64,000 bases of DNA from contig OY764335.1 in assembly GCA_963668445.1 (NCBI GenBank), positions 1,612,001-1,676,000 of the forward strand, given 5' to 3'. Below the pieces are notes generated by a model. The model was not told the DNA's origin and ran no database searches. It worked only from the letters and a program-made list of their open reading frames with translations. Both the position numbers and the translations under genes were made by a program. Source of the DNA: Poriferisulfidus sp963668445 (lineage in GTDB: Bacteria; Pseudomonadota; Gammaproteobacteria; Poriferisulfidales; Poriferisulfidaceae). Of the stretch, positions 1-9,527 are shown piece after piece. How positions within the stretch are numbered: position 1 is the stretch's first letter; every line of letters begins with the position of its first letter.

Positions 1-104
1 ACGTTCGCGCATGGCGGAAGATTCGTGTGCCGCACGGCCAAACGATGGAGCAACCGCTTCATGCGCCCGGCAGGTTGCCTTCCATATGCCGATACTTTGC
101 GATA

Positions 105-1892
105 ATGCCTATGCTCAAGGCTCAACTCCCGAAACCCCCCATCGCCTGCATGCTTGACCCCACTCCGCCATCGGCAGCGCCATCCTCATCGGCGCCCGTC
201 TGGCGCCACTTGTATTGGATATTGGCCGCGGCATTTTGCGCTCGCGCGGGCATCGCCCTGTCTGGCGACTTCGTACTGCACCCTGACGAAATCATGCAGT
301 ACTTGGAACCCGCCCATAGCGCGGCCTTCGGCTCTGGCCTCACATTCTGGGAATTCTATTTCGGCGCCCGCTCATGGCTGGTTCCGGGGTTGGTTGCGAC
401 CGTCTTGTGGATTTGCAAGAGCATCGGCTTGGGCGAGCCCGGATTCTATATTCCCGCCGTCAAACTGATGTTCTGCGCCATGTCGCTCGCCATCCCTGCG
501 GGCATGTATGCCGCAGGCCGGCTCCTCTACGGGGAGCGCACTGGAAGGATTGCGCTGGTGCTGGGCTCGTTCTGGTACGAACTGGTCGGCTTTGCCCACA
601 AGCCGATGACCGAATTCGTCGCCACCGGGCTACTGCTTCTGCTGCTTGCCCTCGCGCTGCGCCCGCCCAAGCCGCGCCGTGCCGCCGCCGTCGCAATTCT
701 GGCTGTTTTCACGGTTGCCGTACGCATGCAGTATGCCATAGCCGCCGGCGTGCTTCTGGCATGGAGTTTCATCCGTTCGGGCAAGCGCGTTCGGACCGTT
801 ACGCTTTTTGCAGGACTCGCGACTCTGGCAAGCATCGGCGTGTTCGAATACGCAACTTGGGATAGTTTCTTCCACTCCTATTGGCTGAACCTACTCTTCA
901 ACTTGACGTTGGACCGCAGCGGGGAATCGACCGCATGGCATTATCTGGGCTGGCTGATGCTGGCGAGCGGTGGGACGTTTCTGGCGGCCGTCGCCATCGG
1001 AGTCGGGAACTGGCACCGGCACCTTTTGATGCTGGCACTGATGTTGGCCGTACTTTTGCCGCACATGGCCATGGATCATCGGGAGTATCGGTTTGTCTTC
1101 GCGGCTATTCCGATATGGCTGATGCTGTTTGCCGACCTGCTGGCCGTAGGCTGGCAATTCTTGAGGAATGCATCGGACATGCCTCGTCGTCCGCGCCCCG
1201 CGCTGGGCTTGGGATACGCCGCCGTCATTTCCGGCCTCGGCATTTTGAATCTCATTCCCGGTCAGCATCATGCCTACACCGCCTACTCTAGGGGAACCGA
1301 AATTGTGTCATTCGTATTCCGCCAAGATCCGATTTTTCCGGTCTATCGGAAATTGGCTCGGGATCCTTCACTCTGCGGAGTCTTGGATTCAACGCTCATG
1401 TGGCAAAACTCGCCCGGATACTACTACCTCCATAAGCCAGTTCCTTTCTACGACATCGCGCACTTGCAGTACCTTTCTTCTCTGGCTGCAGGCAGCTTGC
1501 GGCATCATGTCAGCCACATCATCGCCACGACCGCTGTTCCAGAAGAGCCTGCCAGAATCTACCGCACCCCCAATGGCAGCATCATCATACGAACCGGTAA
1601 CCTCAACCTGCCGCTTCCGCATATCATGATCGACAAGCGGTTGAATGCCCTAGTCTACATGGACGAGATTGGCCATCTCACCAAGATCGAAGACTACGCG
1701 CTATCCGAATACATCGGCGATGTTTCCATCTGGGCGTTGCAACATCAGAACGGCCAGCCCGGCCCATGCCAAGTGCGCACATGGAAGAACCTCACCCCAT
1801 TCGCAGGCGGCACGTCCAAAAAATCCCTCGAAAAGATACTGGGGAACGATGTATCGTATCCTGAAGTAGGAGCGCAGATCATCTACCCATAA
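105..1892 (+). CDS. GT22/Alg9-like membrane mannosyltransferase
   Basis: Polytopic inner-membrane protein of about 595 residues. Its N-terminal periplasmic-loop motif HPDEIMQYLEPAH (around residue 60) followed by FGSGLTFWEF matches the GT22 family (Alg9/PIG-B type), which moves mannose from a polyprenyl-phosphate donor in the GT-C fold. Many hydrophobic segments follow up to about residue 400, then a soluble C-terminal domain. The start is uncertain: GTG at 27 and ATGs at 45, 105, 111 and 150 are all in frame and none has a convincing ribosome site; the first membrane segment begins just after residue 30 of this choice. The acceptor is unknown. It stands alone upstream of ppc. Confidence 0.6.
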   Translation: MPMLKAQLPKPPIACMLDPTPPSAAPSSSAPVWRHLYWILAAAFCARAGIALSGDFVLHPDEIMQYLEPAHSAAFGSGLTFWEFYFGARSWLVPGLVATVLWICKSIGLGEPGFYIPAVKLMFCAMSLAIPAGMYAAGRLLYGERTGRIALVLGSFWYELVGFAHKPMTEFVATGLLLLLLALALRPPKPRRAAAVAILAVFTVAVRMQYAIAAGVLLAWSFIRSGKRVRTVTLFAGLATLASIGVFEYATWDSFFHSYWLNLLFNLTLDRSGESTAWHYLGWLMLASGGTFLAAVAIGVGNWHRHLLMLALMLAVLLPHMAMDHREYRFVFAAIPIWLMLFADLLAVGWQFLRNASDMPRRPRPALGLGYAAVISGLGILNLIPGQHHAYTAYSRGTEIVSFVFRQDPIFPVYRKLARDPSLCGVLDSTLMWQNSPGYYYLHKPVPFYDIAHLQYLSSLAAGSLRHHVSHIIATTAVPEEPARIYRTPNGSIIIRTGNLNLPLPHIMIDKRLNALVYMDEIGHLTKIEDYALSEYIGDVSIWALQHQNGQPGPCQVRTWKNLTPFAGGTSKKSLEKILGNDVSYPEVGAQIIYP

Positions 1893-1948
1893 GAAAGAAT
1901 GTTCAGCCGAAAATCCTCGATTCATGAAGAGAGCAAACCATCGGCGGA

Positions 1949-1954
1949 TATAAT
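1949..1954 (+). promoter_or_regulatory. Possible -10 box for ppc
   Basis: A perfect TATAAT lies 36 bases before the ATG of the first ppc gene, in the short gap after the GT22-like gene. No good -35 box at 16-18 bp spacing is visible, so this is a weak prediction. Confidence 0.3.
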
Positions 1955-1989
1955 AGACGGGCTGTTTAGCCACCTTGGGAACATTCCTT

Positions 1990-4773
1990 ATGCCCAGTGC
2001 GGCGACCCATATGCCGCCGGGCGATGCCATTGACCGGAGACTGCGATCGCGCGTCCGGCTGTTGGGGCGCCTGCTCGGTTTCGTACTCAAGGAGCACGCC
2101 CCGTCGCGGGTTTTCAGCACCGTCGAACGGCTGCGCCGGGGCTTCATCCGCCTGCAAGCCCGGGAAGATACGCTGCTGCGACGGAAACTGACGAGCCTGA
2201 TCGACCATCTGGACGCCGATCACGCCAGCCAAGTCATTCGCGCCTTTTCCATCTACTTCAGTCTGGTCAATGTCGCCGAAGAGACGGCCATGCTGGATCG
2301 GCGCCGAGCGCATTTGCGCACCGGCCAGCCGCTGCCGGGCACCTTCCACGCGATGCTGAAATTTCTCAAGGCGCAAGGCTTCAGTGCCAAACAAACGGCG
2401 GAACTGCTGCAAACGGCGCAGTATATGCCCGTCTTCACAGCGCATCCGACCGAAGCCAAGCGGCGCATCGCACTGGAAGCGCTGCGACGCATCTTCATCC
2501 TGCTGCCGGAGACCGACAACCGTGCGCTAAGCGCCGTGGAGCAGCATGAAGCCCGCGAACGCTTGCAGGCGGAAATCCAAGCGCTATGGAAGACCGACGA
2601 AATCCGGCCCGGCACGCCGACCGTGCAATCCGAAATCCGGCTGGGCCTGCATTACTTCGAAAAGTCCCTGTTCCGCGCCATCCCGCGCCTCTACCGCAAT
2701 CTGCAGCGCGCTTGGCGGCAAGTCTACCCGGACGCGCCGTATCCCATGCCGAGTTTCATCCGCTTCGGTTCATGGATCGGCAGCGACCGCGACGGCAACC
2801 CGCACGTCACCTCCCGCGTCACCCGCGAAGCCTGCAGAATGCAGGCGCGAACCATCCTTCAGGAGTATATCCGGCATGTCCAGAGATTAGAGGATACGCT
2901 CACCCATTCCACTCGCCTCGACACGCTGTCGGAAAGAATCTGCGCCGAACTGCGCACGGATGCGACGGCGATGAACCTCGCGCAGCGCCGCGAATCCCTG
3001 CTATTTGAAACCGAGCCGTACCGTTGCAAACTGGCCGCCATGCTGTTTCGCTTGCGACGGCAACTGGAACGCGTTGAAAGGCGCGGGCGCGACACTGCTG
3101 ATGCCTATCGGGACGAGCAGGAGTTTCTGGAAGACCTGTATCTGATCAGGGACGCGCTCATCGAACAGGGCGACGCCCGCATCGCCGAGGGAGAACTGGC
3201 GGACCTTATCCGGCTGGCGGAGACCTTCGGCTTCCATTTGGCGCGGCTCGATGTGCGGCAGGAAGCTTCCCGCCACACGCGGGCCATCGACGAAATTCTG
3301 CGTACGCAAGACGCCGCGAACTACGCCGGCATGGCCGAGGCCGGACGCCAGCGAATCCTGCGCCAGATGCTGCGGCATGCTTCCGGCCCCGACCTCCCGA
3401 ACCTCGGCCAATTCTCGCCGGCGACCCGCGAAATCCTAGCTGTCTTCGACGTGATGCATAAAACGCCGCAGCGGATCAGCCCGAACATGTTCGGCCAGTA
3501 CGTCATCTCCATGACCTGCAAGGCCAGCCATGTTCTGGAGGTGATGTTCTTGGGCAGTCTTGCAGGACTGGCCGGGCGCACCGGGAAAGCGTGGTTTTGC
3601 CGACTGCGTGTCTGCCCGCTGTTCGAAACCATCGAAGACCTGCAGCGCGCCCCCGACATTCTCGCCGAACTGTTCAACGATCCCGTCTACCGACCGCTAC
3701 TGGAAGCCTCCGGCGGCGTGCAGGACATCATGCTGGGCTATTCCGATTCCTGCAAGGACGGCGGCATTTTGGCCTCCGCATGGAATCTGTACCAGGCGCA
3801 AAAGCGGATTAGCGACACCGGCGACCGCAACGGCGTACGCATTCGGCTGTTCCACGGACGCGGCGGCACGATCGGGCGCGGCGGCGGGCCGACCCACGAT
3901 GCCATCGTCGCCCAACCGCCCGGCACGGTGCGCGGCGCCATCAAACTGACCGAGCAGGGCGAAGTCCTGTCCTACAAGTACTCCAATCTGGAGACCGCCG
4001 TCTACGAACTGACGATGGGCTCCACCGGCCTGCTTCTGGCCTCGCGCCACCGCTCGGGCAAGAGCACCGGCGAATACGTCGACGACATGGATGCGATGGC
4101 GCAACTCGCCGCGGCCGGCGAGAAAGCGTACCGGGAGCTTTTGGCGACCGACGGGCTTTTAGACTACTTTTACGAAATCACTCCCGTGCGCGAGGTCGGC
4201 GGCATGAACATCGGCTCGCGTCCTTCGCATCGCCGCGCCGCCGACCGCTCCATGGCCTCCATTCGCGCCATCCCGTGGGTCTTCGGCTGGTCGCTGTCGC
4301 GCCATACGCTGCCGGCATGGTACGGCATTGGCACGGCCATGGAAAACTATCTGGGCGCACACCCCCGGGCGGGGCTTGCGCACCTGCGGCGCATGTACCG
4401 GCGCTGGCCGTTCTTCCAGACCCTAATGCACAACATCCAAATGGCGCTGGCCAAGGCCGACATGCCGATCGCCGAACAGTACGCACAATTGAGTTCCCGT
4501 CCGGAAGCTGCCGCCATCTACCGGCAGATCGAGCAGGAATACCGGCGCACCTGCGCAATGGTGCTGCGCGTGACGGAAAGCCGGGAACTTCTGGGTACGC
4601 AGGCGGGCCTACAGCGTTCCCTTAACCGGCGCAAGCCTTATCTGGATCCGATCAACGCCATTCAGGTCAGCTTGCTGCGGCGCAAGCGCCAAGTGCCCGA
4701 CGCCGGAGAGTGGCAGCGGGCAATCGCCCGCTCCATCAGCGCCATGGCCGCAGGCATGCGGAATACCGGCTAG
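1990..4773 (+). CDS. ppc: Phosphoenolpyruvate carboxylase (copy 1)
   Basis: Fixes bicarbonate onto PEP to give oxaloacetate, the anaplerotic C3-to-C4 step, in the cytoplasm. About 927 residues, normal for the family. Visible signatures in order: TAHPTEAKRR with the catalytic histidine near residue 152, GSWIGSDRDGNPHVT, LGYSDSCKDGG, FHGRGGTIGRGGGPTH, QPPGTVRGAIKLTEQGE, and the C-terminal MRNTG that corresponds to the family QNTG end. ATG 1990 is preferred over an in-frame TTG at 1975. It runs tail to tail into panD with only two bases between the stops. A second, quite different ppc lies at 50.6 kb in the serine-cycle operon, so this copy is probably the housekeeping one (inference). Confidence 0.95.
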   Translation: MPSAATHMPPGDAIDRRLRSRVRLLGRLLGFVLKEHAPSRVFSTVERLRRGFIRLQAREDTLLRRKLTSLIDHLDADHASQVIRAFSIYFSLVNVAEETAMLDRRRAHLRTGQPLPGTFHAMLKFLKAQGFSAKQTAELLQTAQYMPVFTAHPTEAKRRIALEALRRIFILLPETDNRALSAVEQHEARERLQAEIQALWKTDEIRPGTPTVQSEIRLGLHYFEKSLFRAIPRLYRNLQRAWRQVYPDAPYPMPSFIRFGSWIGSDRDGNPHVTSRVTREACRMQARTILQEYIRHVQRLEDTLTHSTRLDTLSERICAELRTDATAMNLAQRRESLLFETEPYRCKLAAMLFRLRRQLERVERRGRDTADAYRDEQEFLEDLYLIRDALIEQGDARIAEGELADLIRLAETFGFHLARLDVRQEASRHTRAIDEILRTQDAANYAGMAEAGRQRILRQMLRHASGPDLPNLGQFSPATREILAVFDVMHKTPQRISPNMFGQYVISMTCKASHVLEVMFLGSLAGLAGRTGKAWFCRLRVCPLFETIEDLQRAPDILAELFNDPVYRPLLEASGGVQDIMLGYSDSCKDGGILASAWNLYQAQKRISDTGDRNGVRIRLFHGRGGTIGRGGGPTHDAIVAQPPGTVRGAIKLTEQGEVLSYKYSNLETAVYELTMGSTGLLLASRHRSGKSTGEYVDDMDAMAQLAAAGEKAYRELLATDGLLDYFYEITPVREVGGMNIGSRPSHRRAADRSMASIRAIPWVFGWSLSRHTLPAWYGIGTAMENYLGAHPRAGLAHLRRMYRRWPFFQTLMHNIQMALAKADMPIAEQYAQLSSRPEAAAIYRQIEQEYRRTCAMVLRVTESRELLGTQAGLQRSLNRRKPYLDPINAIQVSLLRRKRQVPDAGEWQRAIARSISAMAAGMRNTG

Positions 4774-4775
4774 GT

Positions 4776-5156
4776 TCAGGCCGCCTGTACGGGAATGTGG
4801 TCGGCCGTGCGTTCGATGCGGTTGGCCGCATCCAGATAAATCAGGGTCGGCTTGAAGCCGGCCACTTCCTCGGGTTCCAGCTGCGCATAGGCGGCGATGA
4901 TGACGCAATCGCCCGGCATGGCCTTGCGGGCGGCCGCGCCGTTGATGGAGATGGTGCGGCTGCCGGAGGCGGCTTCAATGGCGTAGGTGGTGAACCGTTC
5001 GCCGTTGTCGATGTTGTAGATGTCGATTTGCTCGTATTCGCGAATGCCCGCCGCCCGCAGCAACTCGCGATCGATGGCGCACGAGCCGTCGTAATCGGGC
5101 TCGACATGCGTCACCGTGGCCCGATGCAGGCGGGCGCGAAGAAAGACTCGTTTCAT
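4776..5156 (-). CDS. panD: Aspartate 1-decarboxylase
   Basis: Makes beta-alanine from L-aspartate for pantothenate. 126 residues, the family length. The self-processing site Gly24-Ser25 is present in the sequence DYDGSCAID; cleavage there creates the pyruvoyl cofactor on Ser25. The ATG overlaps the panC stop as ATGA, which fixes the start and indicates translational coupling. Last gene of the minus-strand run pcnB-folK/dNK-panB-panC-panD. Confidence 0.96.
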   Translation of the reverse strand: MKRVFLRARLHRATVTHVEPDYDGSCAIDRELLRAAGIREYEQIDIYNIDNGERFTTYAIEAASGSRTISINGAAARKAMPGDCVIIAAYAQLEPEEVAGFKPTLIYLDAANRIERTADHIPVQAA

Positions 5157-6013
5157 GTCTGCGATTCTATCAAATCTTCGCGCCGCGCCCGCGCCATGTC
5201 CAGCAGCCGCACGTCCTCGAGGCGCGCCGCCGCCAGCATGACGAAATCCTGGTCCGCATCGCCGGCCGGCCGCCAACTCGCCGCATGCCGGGCAGCCACG
5301 TAATCCGTCTGGAATCCGCCCTCCTGCAGCATGGCGGCAGCCCGTTCCTGCGCCAATGCGACCGGACTGCCCTCACGCAGAAGCCTCGCGGCTGTCGCCA
5401 GCGACCGTTGCAATTCCGCCGCTTGAATGCGCGCCTGCGGACTAAGCCGGCGATTGCGCGAACTCATGGCCAAGCCGTCCGCTTCGCGCACGACCGGTGC
5501 CGCCGCAATTTCCACTGGCGTCGGACGCGCCGCCGCCAGCCGTCGCACCAATACCAGCTGCTGGTAGTCCTTCTCCCCGAACACGGCCGCCGTCGGCATG
5601 GCTTGATCGAACAGGCGGCTTACAACTGCGGCAACCGCGCGCAAATGGCCGGGGCGATGCTCCCCTTCAAGCACATCCGTCAGCCCCGGCATCTCGAACA
5701 ACTCCGGCTGCGGCGCTTCGCCGCCCCATACGTCCGCCTCGTCCGGAACGTACGCCAAGTCCGCGCCTGCCTGGCGCAGCGACTCCAGATCCTGCCCCAA
5801 CTCCCGCGGGTAGGCGGCGAAGTCCTGCGGGTCGTCGAACTGCAGGCGGTTGACGAAAATGGTCGCCAGCACGGCGCCGCCGCGACGCTGCGCAATCTCC
5901 AGAAGGCTCAAGTGCCCTGCATGCAGGCCGCCCATGGTCGGCACCAGCGTGCGCGAGGCTGGCAGCCGCTCCAGCGCCACGCGCAATTGCTCCGGCGTGC
6001 GGCACAGAATCAC
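5153..6013 (-). CDS. panC: Pantothenate synthetase
   Basis: Joins pantoate and beta-alanine with ATP. 286 residues from the chosen GTG. Family motifs: TMGGLHAGHLSLLE (ATP-binding HIGH-type motif), FGEKDYQQL, and MSSRNRRLSP near the C-terminal domain. The start is GTG at 6013, which overlaps the panB stop as GTGA; an open frame continues upstream to 6250 inside panB but has no family similarity. The 3' end overlaps the panD ATG by four bases. The double overlap predicts coordinated translation of panB, panC and panD. Confidence 0.95.
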   Translation of the reverse strand: MILCRTPEQLRVALERLPASRTLVPTMGGLHAGHLSLLEIAQRRGGAVLATIFVNRLQFDDPQDFAAYPRELGQDLESLRQAGADLAYVPDEADVWGGEAPQPELFEMPGLTDVLEGEHRPGHLRAVAAVVSRLFDQAMPTAAVFGEKDYQQLVLVRRLAAARPTPVEIAAAPVVREADGLAMSSRNRRLSPQARIQAAELQRSLATAARLLREGSPVALAQERAAAMLQEGGFQTDYVAARHAASWRPAGDADQDFVMLAAARLEDVRLLDMARARREDLIESQT

Positions 6014-6801
6014 GGAAACCGGCCCGACCGCACGGCTTGGACGTACGCACGCACGGCCGTCTCGACGCACGAGCCTTGGCCTTCGCCATCCCCCAGAAAA
6101 CAACGGGCATGGCGGGGCATGGGGTCGGTCAGGCCCAGCAAGTCGTACAGCACGAGCACCTGCCCGTCGCAATGCGCCCCGGAACCGATGCCGATCACCG
6201 GAATGTCCGCCTTGTCCGTAATCGACTGCGCCAGCGCCCCGGCCACGCATTCGAGCAGCAGAAGATTGGCTCCGGCCTGCTCCAATTCGCGTGCGGTCGC
6301 CTGCAATTCATCCGCTTCGCACGGATCATGCCCATACATGCGAGCACGCTCCAGTCGTTCCAGACTCTGCGGCCGCAAGCCCAGATGCGCACAGACCGGC
6401 ACGCCATGCTCCGATAGCGCCCGCACGATTTCGGCCTGATCCAGCGACGCTTCCAATTTGACCATGCGGGCGCCGCCTTCCTGCACCAGTTGCGCCGCAT
6501 GATCGAGCGCCATCGGCACCTCCCGGAAACTCATGAACGGCATGTCGCTAATCAGGAAAGAGCGTTCTACGCCCCGTGCTGCGCAACGGGTGTGGTACAC
6601 CATGTCGTCCATCGTCACCGGACGGGTGCTGCCATGGCCTTGGACCGTCATGCCCAAGGAATCGCCGACCAGCAGAAAATCCAATCCGCCTGCATCCAGC
6701 ACTCGGGCAAACGAGGCATCGTAGACGGTCAGGCCGGCCAGTCGCCGCTCGCCGCGCCGTGCGATCTCCTGCAATTCGCGAAGCGTGACAGCCGCAGCCA
6801 T
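6010..6801 (-). CDS. panB: 3-methyl-2-oxobutanoate hydroxymethyltransferase
   Basis: Uses 5,10-methylene-THF and ketoisovalerate to form ketopantoate, the first committed step of pantothenate synthesis. 263 residues. Motifs include TVYDASFARVLDAGGLDFLLVGDSLG, split here as YDASFA and VGDSLGM, then GHGSTRPVTMDDMVYH, HLGLRPQS and GIGSGAHCDGQVL. ATG 6801 is chosen because GAGGGTG sits about seven bases upstream; an in-frame GTG at 6810 has no such site. Its folate requirement makes it a natural neighbour of folK. Confidence 0.95.
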   Translation of the reverse strand: MAAAVTLRELQEIARRGERRLAGLTVYDASFARVLDAGGLDFLLVGDSLGMTVQGHGSTRPVTMDDMVYHTRCAARGVERSFLISDMPFMSFREVPMALDHAAQLVQEGGARMVKLEASLDQAEIVRALSEHGVPVCAHLGLRPQSLERLERARMYGHDPCEADELQATARELEQAGANLLLLECVAGALAQSITDKADIPVIGIGSGAHCDGQVLVLYDLLGLTDPMPRHARCFLGDGEGQGSCVETAVRAYVQAVRSGRFP

Positions 6802-6828
6802 ACCAAGCACCCTCGCCGCACAGAACGT

Positions 6829-8010
6829 CTAGTTCAGGACCAATTCCGAAGGCATTTCAGCCAACGCTGATTCCGGCTGCGCCGGATCCAGAAAATACCG
6901 GCCCGACGCATCCAGTTCCTCCAGCGCAGCCAACAGGCACTGGTAATCTTGCCGGCTGTGCGCCAAGTCGGCATGGGATGCATCCACCGTCAGCAACGCA
7001 CCCTGATAACTGCGGAAATAGTTCACCATCTGCGCCGACAGGCGTTCCAGAAACTCCGGGCCCACCGCCCGCTCGTAGGGTCGCCCGCGGGCAGCGATCC
7101 GCTCCATGAGAACCGGCACCGGCGCCTGCAAATAAATCACCAAGTCCGGACGCGGCAAGCCGACCGACATGTGCGCGTACAAGCTCAGCCACAAATCGTA
7201 CTCGTCCGTGCGCAGCGCCAACTGCGAAAACCAATCGCTTTTCTCCAACATGAAATCGGCGAACACGCGCTGCCGGAACAACTCCGTCTGCTGCAATTGG
7301 CGAAGCTGGCGCATGCGGCTGTTCAGGAAATGCAACTGCACCGGCAAGGCGCTTTCCTCGGGATGCTCGAAGAACCTTTCCAGAAACGGGTTGTCGCGAT
7401 AGCGCTCCAGCATCAGCTGGCCGTCGAACTCCGCCGCCAAGCGATTGCACAGCGTGGTCTTGCCCACGCCCATGGGGCCTTCCACCACGATCAGCCGCAT
7501 TGCTTCCGGAAGGCAGTAGCACGAGCCGATGCGGTCCACCTGGGCATAGGCGCATTGCTGCAGCAATTGTGCGACCGCCCCGCGCCCAGGCACCTCCATA
7601 TCCGCGTCCAGTTCCTGCAGCGGCGCCAGCACGAACGCCCGCTCGTGCAATCCCGGATGCGGCAGCGTCAACTCCGCCCCGGAACGGCACTCTTGGCCCC
7701 ATAGCAGAAGATCCAAGTCCAAGGTACGGGCGGCCCAATGCTCGTGGACAGCCTCCCGTCCATGCTGACGCTCAATCTGCTGCATCGCGCGCAGCAGCTG
7801 CTCCGGTTCCAGTTCCGTCTCCACCCGTACTGCGGCATTGATGTAGTCCGGCTGCGGCAATCCGCCCATCGGCGGACTCCGGTACAGACTCGACGCGCCA
7901 TGCAACCGCACTCCGGACAGGAGGCCCAATTCGCGCACGGCGCGACGAATTTGGCTGGCCGGGTCGCCCAGATTGCTGCCGAGGCCGATATAGGCGGTCG
8001 TACGTCGCAT
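6829..8010 (-). CDS. folK: Fused FolK pyrophosphokinase / deoxynucleoside kinase
   Basis: One open frame of 393 residues carrying two enzymes. Residues 1-160 are 6-hydroxymethyl-dihydropterin pyrophosphokinase: YIGLGSNLGDP at the start, then HWAARTLDLDLLLWG and HERAFVLAPL, giving the folate-pathway step. Residues 171-393 are a deoxynucleoside kinase with P-loop EGPMGVGKTTL (178-185), ERYRDNPFL and a PYERA region near 311. The link is only about 10 residues and has no stop. An internal ATG at 7500 could restart the kinase, but its purine-rich sequence is only two bases away, too close to be a good ribosome site. pcnB ends four bases upstream. In related bacteria the two parts are, to my knowledge, usually separate neighbouring genes. 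Confidence 0.88.
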   Translation of the reverse strand: MRRTTAYIGLGSNLGDPASQIRRAVRELGLLSGVRLHGASSLYRSPPMGGLPQPDYINAAVRVETELEPEQLLRAMQQIERQHGREAVHEHWAARTLDLDLLLWGQECRSGAELTLPHPGLHERAFVLAPLQELDADMEVPGRGAVAQLLQQCAYAQVDRIGSCYCLPEAMRLIVVEGPMGVGKTTLCNRLAAEFDGQLMLERYRDNPFLERFFEHPEESALPVQLHFLNSRMRQLRQLQQTELFRQRVFADFMLEKSDWFSQLALRTDEYDLWLSLYAHMSVGLPRPDLVIYLQAPVPVLMERIAARGRPYERAVGPEFLERLSAQMVNYFRSYQGALLTVDASHADLAHSRQDYQCLLAALEELDASGRYFLDPAQPESALAEMPSELVLN

Positions 8011-8014
8011 CGAT

Positions 8015-9328
8015 TCAGTTCCTGCGTGGGCGGCGACGGCGCGGTCTGGAGTTTCCGGAATGCTGCTCCTGCAACTTAGTCCAAGCCCGGTGCGCCGCTT
8101 GCAGCCGTCCATCTGCTTTAGCCCGCAACCCCAAAAAATCGTACGCGGCACGGAATCCGGCCCGTCCGATCACCCGTTCCGGATGATGATGCGGCCCTCG
8201 CTCCAACTGCGGCTGGCGCTTCCAGATCTCGCGAATCATGTGGGCATGCCGCATCGGAATGCTGATGGCCCGCTCCTGATGCTGCAGCGCCCGGTCGGTA
8301 CACACGGCCAGCGCCTCGTCCGCATCGAACTCGTCCTGCGGCAGCTCATCCAGAAGCTCGCAGACATGCGGCCACATCATTACCGCATAGGCGAACGCCG
8401 GCGATACGGGCAGCGTCTGGCGCACCCGGGCGTCCGTATCCGCCAACGCTTGGCGGATGAACGCCGCATCCTCTGGACGCGACTGCTCCAGCACGGCGGC
8501 CGCACGCGGAAACAACTGTTCCAGCAATGCCTTGTCGCGCAGCATTTCGAAGATATGCTCGGCCGCGCCGCTGTGGAGAAGTTTGGCCACCTCTTCGAAC
8601 ATTCGGGCCGGCGAAATCGAACCCAGCAGCGAAGCCATTTCCGGAATCAGACGCTCCATCGCAGGCTCCATCCGGAACTCCAGCTTGGCGGCGAACCGCA
8701 CGGCCCGCAGCATCCGCACCGGATCCTCGCGGAACCGGACTTCCGGCTTGCCGACCATGCGCAGAATGCCCGCCCGCAGGTCGTCGGCGCCGCCGACGAA
8801 ATCCAGCACTACATTGCGGGTCGGCTCATAGAACAGGGAATTGATCGTGAAATCCCGCCGTTCGGCATCCTGATCGATCGTGCCGTATGCATTGTCGCGC
8901 AGGATCCGCCCGCCCACCGTCCGCGCCAACTGCTTGCGCCCATGTTTGGACCGGTGCCCGCCGCGGAATGTCGCGACTTCGATTCGCTGCCGGCCGGCCC
9001 ACACATGCGCCAGCCGGAACCGGCGGCCGATGATGCGGCATCGGCTGAACAGATCGCGCACCTGCTCCGGGCGGGCATCGGTCGCCACATCGAAGTCCTT
9101 GGGCCGCAGGCCCAGCATCAGGTCGCGGGCGCCTCCGCCCACGATATAGGCTTCGTAGCCCCCTTCGTGCAGCGTTTCCAAGACCTCCCGCGCCGCCCGC
9201 GACACTTGTGCCGGATCGATGCCGTGCTGGGCCGCCTCCAAGACCCGTGCGTGCGCCCGTACCCGGGTGCGCACCGCATCGGAAAAGCGGGCGAGCAATC
9301 TTTTTCGGGAAGCCCCTCTTTTTTCCAT
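8015..9328 (-). CDS. pcnB: Poly(A) polymerase I
   Basis: Adds 3' poly(A) tails to RNA and promotes decay. 437 residues from ATG 9328, which has GGAGAGG about eight bases upstream. The nucleotidyltransferase head carries IVGGGARDLMLG and KDFDVATDA (the metal-binding acidic pair). The segment IIGRRFRLAHVWAGRQ matches the signature that separates poly(A) polymerases from CCA-adding enzymes. The C-terminal tail is Arg-rich. First gene of the minus-strand folK-pan run. Confidence 0.93.
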   Translation of the reverse strand: MEKRGASRKRLLARFSDAVRTRVRAHARVLEAAQHGIDPAQVSRAAREVLETLHEGGYEAYIVGGGARDLMLGLRPKDFDVATDARPEQVRDLFSRCRIIGRRFRLAHVWAGRQRIEVATFRGGHRSKHGRKQLARTVGGRILRDNAYGTIDQDAERRDFTINSLFYEPTRNVVLDFVGGADDLRAGILRMVGKPEVRFREDPVRMLRAVRFAAKLEFRMEPAMERLIPEMASLLGSISPARMFEEVAKLLHSGAAEHIFEMLRDKALLEQLFPRAAAVLEQSRPEDAAFIRQALADTDARVRQTLPVSPAFAYAVMMWPHVCELLDELPQDEFDADEALAVCTDRALQHQERAISIPMRHAHMIREIWKRQPQLERGPHHHPERVIGRAGFRAAYDFLGLRAKADGRLQAAHRAWTKLQEQHSGNSRPRRRRPRRN

Positions 9329-9527
9329 GACCGAGCGCCTCTCCGCGGCCAAGCCACGGAAACTTCGGGCATTGTACTGCTTCAAGCGGCCGGCCGGAAT
9401 GGGCCGGAGAAACCAAGCAGCCATCCGAACGCGAAATTCGGCAATCTGACCCTGCGTACAAGTCATTCATTTTTTGGTAATATATACCGGCATACAGTAC
9501 GCCTGTCCAAACATCCGTATCCCCCTC

